Assembly (NCBI RefSeq): GCF_019392195.1 | Contig: NZ_JAHXKI010000001.1 | Coordinates: 124,001 to 188,000 of the forward strand | Source: Marinobacter sp. F4206 | GTDB lineage: Bacteria; Pseudomonadota; Gammaproteobacteria; Pseudomonadales; Oleiphilaceae | Reading direction: 5' to 3' | Length of the DNA: 64,000 nucleotides | Part shown: one piece after another, positions 17,210-27,371 of the stretch | Numbering within the stretch: position 1 is the first letter of the stretch | How the letters are laid out: each line of letters begins with the position of its first letter | Position numbers and translations under genes: made by a program | Notes under the pieces: generated by a model | The model's database searches: none | Told to the model about the DNA's origin: nothing | Seen by the model: the letters and a program-made list of their open reading frames with translations, nothing else

Positions 17210-19539
17210 GCCGTTCAGACGACACACTGATGCTAGCCAACGTCAGCCGCCGCGGACTTTTGAAAGGGATGGCCGGCGCCTCCGCGCTTCTGCTCGCAGC
17301 CCGATGGGATACGGGCCTTGCCAACGAACAGGCGCAGTTTGGAGCAGGCGCCATGCCCGGCGGCTGGATCGACAATCCCAATGTGTTTATTCATATTGAC
17401 GCCGACGGTGTGGTCACCTTCATTAACAACCGGGCCGAAATGGGGCAGGGCATTCGCACCAGTCTTGCCATGGTAGCCGCCGACGAACTGGGGGCGGACT
17501 GGGACCACGTTCGGGTTGAGCAAGCGCCAGCGAACCAGGAAAAGTACGGCAATCAGAACACCGATGGGTCCCGCAGCATGCGCCATTGGTATCAACCGAT
17601 TCGCCGTGCCGGGGCTGCTGCCAGGTTGATGCTGGAGCAGGCGGCAGCCAATCAGTGGGGTGTTTCGGCCTCGGAGGTACGGTCCGATGTGCACAAGGTG
17701 GTTCATCCGGCCACCGGACGTGAGCTTGGTTTCGGTGAACTCGCCGAGGCAGCACGAGAGCTGGATGTGCCGGGGAGGAATGCCCTGGTCCTGAAATCGG
17801 ACAGTGAACTGCGATTCATTGGCAAGGAATCCGGCCTGGTCAATGGCGAACTGAAATCCGCTTACCCCAAGGCCGTTGACGGTGAGGACATTGTTTCCGG
17901 CGAGGCGGTGTTTGGCGCCGATGTGGACCTGGAGGGAACGCTCTATGCGGTGATTGCGCGTCCGCCGGTCTACGGCGCCGGGATAACCAGCGTTGAAGAC
18001 AGTGAAGCACTGAAAGTTCCTGGTGTTCAAAAGGTGATCCGCATTGAGACAGCGAACCAGCCTGCTGCTTTCAATCCCCTCGGTGGCGTTGCGGTGGTGG
18101 CCTCCGACACCTGGGCTGCGATGGAAGGCCGCAGGGCGCTCAAGGTCGAGTGGGACCTGGCGGTGGCAGGAGACAATGCTGATTACACTTCCAAGGATTA
18201 TCGGGAATCGCTGGAAAAAGCCGCGCAATCCCCTGGCAAGGTCATCCGGCAATCCGGCAACGTGGATGCTGCCCTGAACGACGCGGCCAACCGTGTTTCG
18301 GCAACCTACTACATGCCTCATATGGCCCAGGCGCCAATGGAGCCGCCGGTGGCGGTCGTTCGGGTGAAGGATGGCAAGGCCGAGGCCTGGGCACCGGTCC
18401 AGAATCCCAAGGCGACTCGTGATGGGGTGGCCGCCATACTCGGGATGGACGCAGAAAACGTCACTGTGAACCAGACGTTGCTTGGGGGTGGTTTTGGCCG
18501 CAAATCAAAACCCGACTTCGTCAGCGAAGCAGCCCGGATTGCGAAGGAGTTTGAGGGCGTGCCCATCAAGCTGCAATGGTCCCGGGAGGATGATGTCCAG
18601 CACGCGTACTACCACGCTGTGTCGGTCGATTACCTGGAGGCAGGTCTTGATAGTGAGGGCAAGGCGACCGGTTGGCTGCACAGAACGCTTTCGCCGAGCA
18701 TCGCCTCGCTGTTTGCCCCGGATCCAAAGCATAAGGGCGCTTTCGAGTTGGGCATGGGCTTCAACACCATGCCGTTCAGCATTCCGTCAATTCGTCTGGA
18801 AAACCCGCCGGCACCGGCTCATGTCCGGATTGGCTGGTTCCGTTCCGTCTACAACCTGCCTCACGCCTGGGCCATTCAGAGCTTTGCCCATGAAATGGCA
18901 GAAGCAGCCGGAAAGGATCACAGGGATTATGTGCTGGATCTGCTTGGCCCGGGCCGGGAAGTCCACAATCTGACCGTTGGGGATGGCTGGAATTACGGTG
19001 AAGACCCGGACACGTACCCCATCGACGTAGCTCGCATGCGGCGCGTCATTGAACGAGCTACCGAGGAAGCCGGCTGGGGCAAGGATACTCCAAAGGGGCG
19101 GGGCCTCGGTCTGGCCTTCCACCACAGCTTTGTCTCTTACACCGCCATTGTTTTTGACGTGGAGGTGAGCGACGGCGGCGAACTCACTATCCATAGGGCG
19201 GATATTGCCTTCGACTGCGGACCTCAGGCCAACCCGGAGCGCATCCGTGCGCAGATGGAGGGGGCCTGTGTGATGGGTATCGGTATTGCGCTGAAGAGCG
19301 AGGTGACGTTCGAGGACGGCGTAGCCCAGCAAAGCAACTTTGACCGATACCTGCTCCCGAGAATGCCGGACGCCCCTAAAGTGGTGAAGGTTCACCTGAT
19401 CGACAATCCTGACGACGCCATGGGTGGCGTTGGCGAACCCGGTTTGCCTCCTGTGGCTCCGGCCCTTTGCAATGCAATCTATGCGGCGACGGGCAAACGA
19501 ATCCGGCGCCTTCCGGTTGCTGACCAACTGAGTGGTTGA
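17206..19539 (+). CDS. iorB: Molybdopterin-binding subunit of an isoquinoline/aldehyde oxidoreductase
   Basis: 777 residues, xanthine-dehydrogenase-family large subunit. A Tat signal is present (SRRGLLKGMAGASALLLAA), so the IorAB complex is expected in the periplasm. Cofactor-binding motifs include GGGFGRKSKPDF and the catalytic glutamate in GGVGEPGLPPVAPAL near the C-terminus. The long frame opens at 17008 but ATG 17206 overlaps the iorA stop and starts the Tat signal. The substrate (aldehyde or N-heterocycle) cannot be read from sequence. Confidence 0.9.
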   Translation: MSRSDDTLMLANVSRRGLLKGMAGASALLLAARWDTGLANEQAQFGAGAMPGGWIDNPNVFIHIDADGVVTFINNRAEMGQGIRTSLAMVAADELGADWDHVRVEQAPANQEKYGNQNTDGSRSMRHWYQPIRRAGAAARLMLEQAAANQWGVSASEVRSDVHKVVHPATGRELGFGELAEAARELDVPGRNALVLKSDSELRFIGKESGLVNGELKSAYPKAVDGEDIVSGEAVFGADVDLEGTLYAVIARPPVYGAGITSVEDSEALKVPGVQKVIRIETANQPAAFNPLGGVAVVASDTWAAMEGRRALKVEWDLAVAGDNADYTSKDYRESLEKAAQSPGKVIRQSGNVDAALNDAANRVSATYYMPHMAQAPMEPPVAVVRVKDGKAEAWAPVQNPKATRDGVAAILGMDAENVTVNQTLLGGGFGRKSKPDFVSEAARIAKEFEGVPIKLQWSREDDVQHAYYHAVSVDYLEAGLDSEGKATGWLHRTLSPSIASLFAPDPKHKGAFELGMGFNTMPFSIPSIRLENPPAPAHVRIGWFRSVYNLPHAWAIQSFAHEMAEAAGKDHRDYVLDLLGPGREVHNLTVGDGWNYGEDPDTYPIDVARMRRVIERATEEAGWGKDTPKGRGLGLAFHHSFVSYTAIVFDVEVSDGGELTIHRADIAFDCGPQANPERIRAQMEGACVMGIGIALKSEVTFEDGVAQQSNFDRYLLPRMPDAPKVVKVHLIDNPDDAMGGVGEPGLPPVAPALCNAIYAATGKRIRRLPVADQLSG

Positions 19540-19541
19540 TC

Positions 19542-19766
19542 ATGCAATCCCCGGATTCTCAAGTTGTCACTAAAGCTGCGTCTGTGGCTTTGGCGATCAG
19601 TGGGGCCGGTGCTGTGTCGATGGATCGTTTGATTTCGAATGGCAGATCGTTGACGACCTCAAGTTGTGGGCGGTCTTTTCGTCCCTGTTCGACTATTCTG
19701 TGTAGTGCCGCAGTTGCCAAGAAGCGTGCCCAACTCATGGCAGTTGTAATCAGGGCTAAACGATGA
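19542..19766 (+). pseudogene. Possible decayed XdhC-like start after iorB
   Basis: A short frame opens two bases after the iorB stop with MQSPDSQVVTKAA and continues without recognisable homology for about 75 codons. XdhC-type maturation factors often follow iorB and begin with a similar sequence, so this may be a truncated copy. The evidence is weak; it may also be chance. Confidence 0.3.
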
Positions 19767-19777
19767 GGGAAAATATC

Positions 19778-20092
19778 ATGATTAAAATAATCCTGATGTT
19801 TTTTGCTTTATCTCTATCAGCATTCAGTGTGCTTGCATGCGGTACCGATACCAAGTGCGCCCCTGGCCAAATCAGTGAGAACGGCCAACGCGTCTCCGAT
19901 GACCAAGAATGGCGCAGCCTGCTTGGACTGGATAAGACCCGCCGCCCCGCGTTTTTGTTGGCCTCTGGCTCCCAACATGATGCATGTTATTCCGCTTGTA
20001 ACGACCAATTGATGGCCTGTGAGAAATCGAATTCGGCCTGCAATCTACAGTTCAACGAATGTACGAGCATGTGTGATTTGAAGTATCTGTAG
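19778..20092 (+). CDS. Small exported cysteine-rich protein
   Basis: 104 residues: signal peptide (MIKIILMFFALSLSAFSVLA) then a mature domain with nine cysteines. They include CGTDTKC near the new N-terminus and a C-terminal cluster ACYSACNDQLMACEKSNSAC, with CNLQF and CTSMC. The C-terminal spacing (CxxxC, CxxxxxxC, CxxxC) suggests a disulfide-stapled helical hairpin. No family recognised. Closed by the hairpin at 20145. Confidence 0.65.
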   Translation: MIKIILMFFALSLSAFSVLACGTDTKCAPGQISENGQRVSDDQEWRSLLGLDKTRRPAFLLASGSQHDACYSACNDQLMACEKSNSACNLQFNECTSMCDLKYL

Positions 20093-20144
20093 GCACACAA
20101 CCGGTGGTGCCACCAGGTGGGCAGCTGGTAGGTTGGGTCAGGTC

Positions 20145-20186
20145 ATTCCCACTCGCGGTATTCGCGGGTGGGAATAATTGTTTTAC
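20145..20186 (+). terminator. Hairpin terminator
   Basis: Thirteen-bp stem ATTCCCACTCGCG/CGCGGGTGGGAAT (one G-T pair) at 20145-20157 and 20163-20175, followed by AATTGTTTT. It ends the Cys-rich protein gene. Confidence 0.7.
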
Positions 20187-20276
20187 CAGCCGTTCAGAGT
20201 TACTTCCAAAAAATTACTTTGGCGGACAGATGAAAAGGTCGAAGACTTAGATCAAACCCATCCATGAGGAGTCCCT

Positions 20277-21992
20277 ATGCTCAAGCGACTGCCCCGGGAA
20301 ACACCCACTGTTGTCGCTAATCTCGACGATCTCGCAACGTTGGCTGACTATTCGTTCATCGACACCCTCGACTGTGACCCTGAGGGGAAGGCAGACGGAG
20401 CCGACCATTCGTCGCGACAGGTCTTCTCGGGCCACTATGTTCCGGTCAATCCCACGCCCATCGAGAACCCCGAATACGTCGCGCACGGCAAAGACCTCTT
20501 TCGCGAATTGGGCTTCGCCGACAGCATGGCGCAGTCGGGCGACTTCATCCGCATGTTTTCCGGCGACTTGTCGCATGTTGCGGCGCCGATGCGCAAGGTC
20601 GGGTGGGCGTGTGGCTACGCACTTTCTATCTATGGCAACGAGTTCATCCGGCAATGCCCGTTCCAGACCGGAAACGGATACGGCGACGGTCGCGCTATTT
20701 CGGTGCTTGAAGCCGTCATCAATGGTCAGCGCTGGGAAATGCAACTGAAAGGTGCGGGGCGCACGCCTTACTGCCGCGGCGCGGACGGCCGGGCAGTTCT
20801 GCGGTCCAGTGTCCGGGAGTTCCTGGCACAGGAGCACATGCACGCGCTCGGTGTGCCCACGTCGCGGTCCCTCAGTCTGTACGTGTCGAAAACTGAGAAG
20901 GTCAGGCGTCCCTGGTATTCGGAGGGCTCACGCTCAATTGATCCGGATGTGCTCATATCCGAGCCGGTTGCCATCTCTACGCGCGTTGCACCGTCGTTCA
21001 TCCGGGTAGGGCAGATCGAGCTGTTCAGTCGTCGTGCCCGCAAGCAGGAGCATCCGCAGGCGGTGGCGGAACTCGAGAAGATAGTTTTGCACCTGATCGC
21101 TCGCGAATACGATGGCGTTATCGACCAGACACTGACCACCGCCGAAAAAGTGGTGTTGCTCGCACGTGAATTCCGCAACCGGCTGACGTCGCTTGTGGCG
21201 AATTGGATCCGTGTTGGCTACTGCCAGGGCAATTTTAACAGCGACAACTGTGCGGCCGGCGGTTACACGCTTGATTATGGCCCCTTTGGATTCTGCGACG
21301 TGTTCGATCCGCAATTTCAACCATGGACGGGTGGCGGGCAACACTTCTCTTTCCTTAACCAACCAGCGGCGGCAGAACGCAATTTCCACTCGTTTTGTTC
21401 GGCGTTGAAACCATTGTTGACGGCACATCCGGACTGCCAGCGTCAGCTCGACGAGATTGAAAGTGATTTCCCGAAAGTGATGCGAGTTCAGATGGAGAGT
21501 ATGTGGGCGGCCAAACTGGGACTGGACGCTTTTGACGCGGACCTGTTCAACGAGCTCGCAACGTTGATGATGCAAACGCCGGTTGATTACACGCTGTTTT
21601 TCCGGGAACTCTCGTCGGTGCCGGATGATATTGAATCACTCAAGAAAAGCTTCTATACCGGCCCGACGTACGCTGCAGATCCCGAAGGGATAGACAGCCG
21701 CTGGTCGGCCTGGCTCGCAAAATGGAAATCGCGCACCCAATCTTTCTCTCGTAAGGCGCTTTCCAGTCAGATGAAACTCGTCAACCCGAAGTACAGTTTG
21801 AGGGAGTGGTTTGTCGTGCCTGCCTATCAGCAAGCGGCAGCAGGGAACTATGCTTTACTGCGAGAACTGCAGGACGTCATGACGCAGCCATACGCCGAGC
21901 AATCGAAGACCACGGAGAAACAATATTACCGGCTGAAGCCGCCGGAGCTGTTTCAGGTTGGTGGATCGTCACACTATAGCTGCTCGTCGTGA
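20277..21992 (+). CDS. selO: Protein adenylyltransferase SelO
   Basis: Pseudokinase-fold AMPylase of 571 residues that transfers AMP to protein hydroxyls in redox stress. Seen: [15 protein letters not shown] (about 137), [22 protein letters not shown] (about 157-178) with the ATP-binding lysine and arginines, and [23 protein letters not shown] (about 319) with the catalytic and metal-binding Asn/Asp. It ends in SHYSCSS, the conserved Cys-Ser-Ser tail. GAGGAG precedes the ATG. Neighbours do not suggest a specific target. Confidence 0.93.
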   Translation: MLKRLPRETPTVVANLDDLATLADYSFIDTLDCDPEGKADGADHSSRQVFSGHYVPVNPTPIENPEYVAHGKDLFRELGFADSMAQSGDFIRMFSGDLSHVAAPMRKVGWACGYALSIYGNEFIRQCPFQTGNGYGDGRAISVLEAVINGQRWEMQLKGAGRTPYCRGADGRAVLRSSVREFLAQEHMHALGVPTSRSLSLYVSKTEKVRRPWYSEGSRSIDPDVLISEPVAISTRVAPSFIRVGQIELFSRRARKQEHPQAVAELEKIVLHLIAREYDGVIDQTLTTAEKVVLLAREFRNRLTSLVANWIRVGYCQGNFNSDNCAAGGYTLDYGPFGFCDVFDPQFQPWTGGGQHFSFLNQPAAAERNFHSFCSALKPLLTAHPDCQRQLDEIESDFPKVMRVQMESMWAAKLGLDAFDADLFNELATLMMQTPVDYTLFFRELSSVPDDIESLKKSFYTGPTYAADPEGIDSRWSAWLAKWKSRTQSFSRKALSSQMKLVNPKYSLREWFVVPAYQQAAAGNYALLRELQDVMTQPYAEQSKTTEKQYYRLKPPELFQVGGSSHYSCSS

Positions 21993-22046
21993 CCCAGTCC
22001 TTTTCCAGCTGGTCAACCGCGATCACGTCGCGCCAGGGCTTGCCGT

Positions 22047-22830
22047 TCATGCTCGTGCCTCGTGGATCTGCCGAAGGATGTCGATATGAGCGCCGAGATA
22101 GCCGCGCGGCTCGACATAAATATGATCACGAAGCTTTTGGTGCAGGCGTGGTAGGGCGTGGTAGGGAACCAGGGGCACATAGTGATGTTCCGCATGGTAG
22201 TTCATGTTCCAGCACAGGAACCTCCATGAGACCGAAACGAGGTTAGTGCGAGTGTTGTCACTTATCTGCGCCACGTTTGGGCGACCCACATGTTCGGTCA
22301 TCCGGATGAAACGCTTTTCGACGTCCGAAAGCCGCCCCATGGCATGGCGCGAAACCTCCGTGAACTTGGCCTTCCAGTACGGGATCGCGGACAGGTAGAG
22401 CAGGTATTCACGATAAGTTTTCGGCGTCGGGATATGCTCCGGGTCTTGCCCGGGTAGCTGGGTATAGGTGTGGTGGTCGCAATGCTCATACCGAAAGAAG
22501 CGGTGCGGCAGCAGGATAATCAGTCCGCATATCTGCCCCAACGATATCGTTCAGTTTGCGGGTGCGGAACACGGTGTAATGCACACATTCATGTTGTAGC
22601 GAGAAATGATGCACCAGCACAATTCCCTGAAGCAACATGGCAGGCCAGATCAGCCAACTGTTCCAGGCGAGCGTGATCAGCGTCGTGGTTCCAGCCAATA
22701 ACAACACCCACAGCCCCAATCTGCGCAGGGCGGGGCCGTCGAAGCGTTGCATCAGGGGCTTCATTTCTTCCCGGGTAAGCTTGCCCTCAGCGAACGCCTG
22801 AGTCAGGGGAGTGACAATGCCTTGTGTCAT
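22047..22830 (-). pseudogene. Fatty acid desaturase with a one-base frameshift
   Basis: Two overlapping frames make one membrane desaturase of about 260 residues. The N-terminal frame (from 22830) reads HHFSLQHECVHYTVF. The C-terminal frame reads HCDHHTYTQ and NYHAEHHYVPL, completing the three histidine boxes. The frames join at NDIVGQICGL if one G is removed from the GGGG run (CCCC on plus at 22536-22539); the span of 784 nt is 3n+1. The substrate is unknown. This is either a recent mutation or a homopolymer sequencing error. Confidence 0.85.
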
Positions 22831-22922
22831 GCCTCAACGTAGCACGTCCCAATTCAGCCCTGCAAAAGGGGCCGCCAAGAAAACTCGGCGACTTCAAAAG
22901 TACTAGATATGCCAAAGAGATA

Positions 22923-23054
22923 TCAGCCGACGAGTGGTTTGTCCGTCTGTTTTTCGGAAGCCTGTGATTTGCCAACGATGAATCGCAGGGCAACGGCCAA
23001 GGTGAAAAATGCTGCCAGGCCGCCGAAGAGAGTGATTACGGGAACAATATTCAT
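22923..23054 (-). CDS. Small single-pass membrane protein, 43 residues
   Basis: MNIVPVITLFGGLAAFFTLA opens one transmembrane helix, followed by a charged tail (FIVGKSQASEKQTDKPLVG). GGAGG lies eight bases before the ATG at 23054, a strong ribosome site; the longer frame to 23231 is not supported. No family recognised. Confidence 0.6.
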   Translation of the reverse strand: MNIVPVITLFGGLAAFFTLAVALRFIVGKSQASEKQTDKPLVG

Positions 23055-23390
23055 GGGGTACAACCTCCAGTCGGTCAATTGTCGCTCCAGCTTTCGTTCG
23101 TGAGAACGTTGCGCCCTGAAGGGCAAGTAACAAGAAAACTGTAGGCGACAGATGGTGTGTAAGCTCACTATTAGTATACGACGACGAAGCGCCCTGAAGC
23201 GTAGGCAGAAACCATTATTACTCGTATGCAAATACCCTTATTGGACGGCCACACAAAGCACTAAACTTCCGTTGCTAAATTTCAAACCATTCAAAGAAGG
23301 AGTATGAGGGGGCAGGGAAGCTCAATATGCCTGTTTGCGGAAGATTGTGGTCAAGGCCTCAGATTCTGCAGCTTCTCACACTGCCTGAGT

Positions 23391-23579
23391 TTTTATCCGG
23401 TGGGTATTTCTCCAGACTATTTCAACAAACATGGCATCCCAAGCCATCCGGCTGACCTGGCTGATGATCCGCATTTCGGTGTTAGTGAATGGGCCTGGCT
23501 AGCCCTTCGTCCGGCTGTATCTGCAGAGAGCCACGAATCGCCAAAAGAGTTGGAGCCTTGGGTGAGTTTACGTTCATAA
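23391..23579 (+). pseudogene. Fragment of a LysR effector domain
   Basis: The segment [20 protein letters not shown], then [10 protein letters not shown], matches the usual hinge region of LysR effector domains (SPxYLxxHGxPxHPxDL). Neither the DNA-binding domain nor the rest is in frame. It is a short relic upstream of azoR. Confidence 0.5.
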
Positions 23580-23680
23580 GAGCATGTGAAAAAAATTCAC
23601 GACGCAGCTGAGAATATAGAAATTGCCCGAATCAATCGGATTTTGCACTCTGAAACTTCCAACAACATGGGAGATACAGG

Positions 23681-24328
23681 ATGGCAAACGTTCTTGTAAT
23701 TAACGCAAGTGCGCGTTCCGGGGGCTCGATTTCACGTGAGCTAACTCACACATTTAGAGAAACCTGGTTGTCTTCAAGACCCGAAGACAACGTGGTGGAT
23801 CGGGATGTCGGCCTAAATCCGCCTCCGATTATTTCCGAGGAATGGATTGCAGCCTGCTTCACTCAACCGGAGGAACGTTCGCAAGACCAGCATGCCATTC
23901 TTGAGATGTCGGACACGTTAATCTCCGAACTAGAGGCGGCTGATTTAGTGGTGATTGGCACCCCGATGTACAACTATGGAATGCCAGCCGCCTTGAAAGC
24001 CTGGGTTGACCAGGTGGTAAGGATCAATAAGACATTTTCTTTTGACCTGGATCGTGGCGATTGGCCGCTGGAGCCGATCTTCTCAGGAAAGACATTAGTT
24101 GTCTTCACGTCAAAAGGAGAGTTCGGTTTTTCGCCGGGTAATATCCGGGAGCACATGAACTTTCTCGATGGTCACGTTGGTGCGGTGTCACATTATTTAG
24201 GTGTCGCCAATCGCTATTTCGTGCATAGCGAGTATCAAGAGTTCAAAGACAGCAGGCACGAAGCATCGAAAACAGCGGCGTTCGAAGAAGCCGCCGGCCT
24301 TGCCAGAAAGCTGTCCTCGGGACTGTAA
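23681..24328 (+). CDS. azoR: FMN-dependent NADH-azoreductase / quinone reductase
   Basis: 215 residues, flavodoxin-like fold. FMN phosphate loop NASARSGGSISREL (about 8-21), the GTPMYNYGMPAALKAWVDQV motif (about 95-114) and a FTSKGEFGFSPG loop. Family members reduce quinones and azo dyes by two electrons and protect from electrophiles. A LysR gene follows 12 nt downstream on the same strand, so it is probably co-transcribed. Confidence 0.9.
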   Translation: MANVLVINASARSGGSISRELTHTFRETWLSSRPEDNVVDRDVGLNPPPIISEEWIAACFTQPEERSQDQHAILEMSDTLISELEAADLVVIGTPMYNYGMPAALKAWVDQVVRINKTFSFDLDRGDWPLEPIFSGKTLVVFTSKGEFGFSPGNIREHMNFLDGHVGAVSHYLGVANRYFVHSEYQEFKDSRHEASKTAAFEEAAGLARKLSSGL

Positions 24329-24340
24329 GGGAGTTTTAAG

Positions 24341-25258
24341 ATGAGCCTCCGCCGCGTGCCACCTCTAAAAGGATTAAGAGCTTTTGATGCTGTTGCCCGA
24401 CATTTGAGCTTTACTCGCGCGGCGGAGGAATTGTCCTTAACGACCACAGCAGTCAGTCACCGGGTAAGAAACCTGGAAAGCTGGCTGGAGGTGAAGCTGT
24501 TTGAAAGAAAATCAAATTCGATCGTCTTGACGAGAGAGGGTGAAATTTATCTTCCTAAAATTCGTCAAGCTTTCGAATTGATTGATGCTGCCCAGAAAGA
24601 TTTGGATCAAAAGAGGGCGCGAAGCCACGTCAATATATCTACAACCATGTCGTTTGCCTCAAACTGGCTGTTACCGAGGCTGGGAGAGTTTAAAGAGAAG
24701 GCTTCCTATATCGATATTCACCTGGAGGCCACCGACCTGAGAAGGGACTTGCTCTCGGGTAACCCGGATATTGCAGTAAGGTACGGCAATTATTCACCTG
24801 AATCTGATGACAATTTCATTCGCCAAAAGGTTGTAGATGATTGGTCGATAGCTGTTTGCACGCCTCAAATGGCGGAAAGCCTTAAAAGGCCAGAAGATAT
24901 TCTCGAACACACATGCATCGAGTATCGCTGGAATCAATACTCGGAAAGCGACCCCTCCTGGGCTAAATGGTTAAAGGTCGCCGGTTTAACGCCCGTATCT
25001 CCGCCTCGCCTCGAAATATTTAATGAAGAACATATGGCAATTCAGCATGCACTATCTGGGCGGAGTATAGCGTTGGTAGGCCGTGTCGCCGCTTCAATAT
25101 ACCTATCCGAAGGCCGACTCATACAACCATTTCCGTATCAGTTAAAGAATAAAACATATTATGTCGAGTTCTTAGAAAGCAATTCGGAAAAGACTGCATT
25201 GAAGTCTTTTAGCGACTGGCTGGTATGTCAGGCAAGAGATTCGTTTGGGGAATGGTAG
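24341..25258 (+). CDS. LysR-type (GcvA-like) regulator
   Basis: 305 residues. Helix-turn-helix LSFTRAAEELSLTTTAVSHRV at about 22-42, then a GcvA-like effector domain (SVNISTTMSF-like start, NPDIAVRYGNY, HALSGRSIALVGR). It lies just behind azoR and is the likely regulator of that gene. The codon use is richer in A/T than in its neighbours. Confidence 0.88.
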   Translation: MSLRRVPPLKGLRAFDAVARHLSFTRAAEELSLTTTAVSHRVRNLESWLEVKLFERKSNSIVLTREGEIYLPKIRQAFELIDAAQKDLDQKRARSHVNISTTMSFASNWLLPRLGEFKEKASYIDIHLEATDLRRDLLSGNPDIAVRYGNYSPESDDNFIRQKVVDDWSIAVCTPQMAESLKRPEDILEHTCIEYRWNQYSESDPSWAKWLKVAGLTPVSPPRLEIFNEEHMAIQHALSGRSIALVGRVAASIYLSEGRLIQPFPYQLKNKTYYVEFLESNSEKTALKSFSDWLVCQARDSFGEW

Positions 25259-25419
25259 AGGGGGACAGGACAAGCCCCAGTGGTTTAGAGAACCCTGTAA
25301 AAAGGTCAGCCAAAGGTAGGGCAAAGGCGTCAACTGGGGCGTCAGACGACGGCTCTTAAAGTCATGGAATTGCAACATAACTGACGGTGTTATGGCACAT
25401 GGCAATACGCACTCCCGTT

Positions 25420-26376
25420 TTAAGGAACAATGTAAATCGTGTCATTGCGCACCATAAATCGATTGTCGATGGTGAGCCAGAGCGGCTCACCAGCCAGAGG
25501 AGCATACTCTGGCAGTCCTCTTTGAGCATGTACATGCAGGTGCGGTTCCGAGCTGTTTCCCGAGTTGCCCATCTGTCCCAGGATGTCACCGGCTTTAACT
25601 TTGTCGCCGGCCGCGACTGCGATACTTCCCTGGCGTAAATGCGCAAGGATCACGAAAAAGCCCCCGCAATTGATAGCGACATAGTTGCCAGCCATGTGGT
25701 CGTGGTCCATTTCCGGAACCGACATATCTTCTATCCCATAAACCAACAGGGCCACTTCGCCGCTGCATGGCGAGAGAACCGGCACGCCAAAGGTTGTGTA
25801 TCTGGCCGGATCCGTCGGCTGCCAGCCCTCCTTGTGAAGCCCCATAGGGGTGATCCGGAAGATATCCAGGGCCTTGCTCTGGCCTCGCCACGGACGGAAT
25901 CGCTCGACTGTCGGGTCCAGTGTTTTGAGGTGCACGTTGATCATCGGTGTGCTCCCTCCGTGGGCAATAAGATAGTGCCCTGGGGGAAAGGGAGCAGCTA
26001 TGTTCACTACCGCTTCCTCGGGCAGCATCCGTCCCTTCGCTGCGTGCCATGCCAGGTATCCGCCAAGCATGCCCAGCATCGCCACCATCAGGATCACAAC
26101 CGAATTCGCCGCCGACGCTCGCCAAAACCCGGTGCCCGGTATACCTTTTCGGAGCAGGTGGGTCGCGACAATAAGGAGCAGTAGAAAGCCGTATGCGTAA
26201 GGTACCCAAAACGGCGGCATAGCCCACAGAGACGCAAGACCAATGCCCAGCAGAACCGTCGCTACCGAGATCAGCTGAAGCCCCCACGCAAGCCATCCCG
26301 CCGCCGGGTAAAACGTGATCCATGCCAGGAGCGCCAACGGCAAAAGAACCTGTGTGACTATTACCATCAAGGACAT
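25420..26376 (-). CDS. Membrane-anchored M23 (LytM) peptidase-like protein
   Basis: 318 residues: four to five hydrophobic helices in the first 130 residues, then a periplasmic LytM domain. Zinc-site landmarks include ILAHLRQGSIAV, GDKVKAGDILGQMGNSGNS and HLHVHAQRG. These enzymes cut or bind peptidoglycan cross-bridges. The first zinc-ligand motif (HxxxD) is not obvious (MDHDHMAGNYV lies in its place), so activity is uncertain. Its ATG is one base past the stop of the CPBP protease gene, so the two are coupled. Confidence 0.8.
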   Translation of the reverse strand: MSLMVIVTQVLLPLALLAWITFYPAAGWLAWGLQLISVATVLLGIGLASLWAMPPFWVPYAYGFLLLLIVATHLLRKGIPGTGFWRASAANSVVILMVAMLGMLGGYLAWHAAKGRMLPEEAVVNIAAPFPPGHYLIAHGGSTPMINVHLKTLDPTVERFRPWRGQSKALDIFRITPMGLHKEGWQPTDPARYTTFGVPVLSPCSGEVALLVYGIEDMSVPEMDHDHMAGNYVAINCGGFFVILAHLRQGSIAVAAGDKVKAGDILGQMGNSGNSSEPHLHVHAQRGLPEYAPLAGEPLWLTIDNRFMVRNDTIYIVP

Positions 26377-26377
26377 T

Positions 26378-27205
26378 TCAGACCTTCTTTCTATGCCACC
26401 AGAGAACCAACAGAGCGGCAGCCAGGAGGTTCCCTGTCAACATAAAGGGATACATGTCTGGCGAGATTCGAAGCCACTCGCCGGTAAAGTTCATCATGCC
26501 GTGGAAAATCAACACCGCGAGAATGCTTCGACTTGTCCGGTTATAGACCTGAACCATCAATAGGGTCTGGCAGACGATCATAGGCAGCCACCAGTATAAC
26601 TCGGGGTTGAAAGTCGTATTGGCGTAATAGCTGGGGAACCATACAAACGGTGCGTGCCAGACAGCCCACGCTGTGCCATTTACCAGACCCGAAGTTGTGG
26701 GGCCAAAGTGGTGTTGCAGGGTATCCAGATAGTATCCCCGCAAGCCTATTTCCTCGATAGCCGGAAACACGAATGACAGCAGAACGAGAAACAGCAGCGT
26801 GCCCGGATTGAAAAACAGGGACGTGTTCAGATCGAGTGGTGAATCAGCGATGCCCAGCCAAAATGCCGCGCCAGCCATGGCCAGATCAAGGCACAGCCAG
26901 AACAGCAGGATTACCAGCCACCACCGACCCGAAATGCGACGCCAGTCAACCAACCGGCGAATCAAGTCAAGAACCTTAGCCTTACCGCCTGTAAGTGCCG
27001 CCAGCCCTAACCCCGCAAACAACGGGCTGGCGCCTCCGATTAAGAACCACAACAGATTCGGAAAAGCCCACACCGACTCATTTGACAATAATACCGGTAA
27101 CCAGAAGAGGTAGGCCCATCCAAGGTAAAACAACGGAAAAGCCATTAGCGGGTGAGAGAGAACCCAGTGCCGCAAGCCGATACAACGATGACAAGAATCA
27201 TTCAT
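26378..27205 (-). CDS. CPBP family intramembrane metalloprotease
   Basis: 275 residues with about eight membrane helices. CAAX-protease/bacteriocin-processing motifs: PAIEEIGLRGYYLD (EExxxR, about 149), the FxxxH-like WAVWHAPFV (about 182) and a later NRTSRSILAVLIFHGMMNF. Likely cuts within or next to membranes. First gene of a pair with the M23 protein; a joint role in envelope processing is inferred. Confidence 0.85.
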   Translation of the reverse strand: MNDSCHRCIGLRHWVLSHPLMAFPLFYLGWAYLFWLPVLLSNESVWAFPNLLWFLIGGASPLFAGLGLAALTGGKAKVLDLIRRLVDWRRISGRWWLVILLFWLCLDLAMAGAAFWLGIADSPLDLNTSLFFNPGTLLFLVLLSFVFPAIEEIGLRGYYLDTLQHHFGPTTSGLVNGTAWAVWHAPFVWFPSYYANTTFNPELYWWLPMIVCQTLLMVQVYNRTSRSILAVLIFHGMMNFTGEWLRISPDMYPFMLTGNLLAAALLVLWWHRKKV

Positions 27206-27371
27206 GGGGAAACTCGACAGCAGTCAGATTGGCCACGAAAAAGGGTAAATAGTGATCCGTGGAAAATGATTTCCAGTCTCCACATGAGTAGGCAGGCGAA
27301 CGCATTTTCTAAACCATCCCGGTAGGCAGGGTCAGAACCTGAGTTGCCGTTAAAAGCCCAGGCCAGCGCAA

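Noticed and set aside
17233..18321. 362-codon open frame antisense to iorB
   Set aside because: No domain and fully inside a recognisable enzyme gene.
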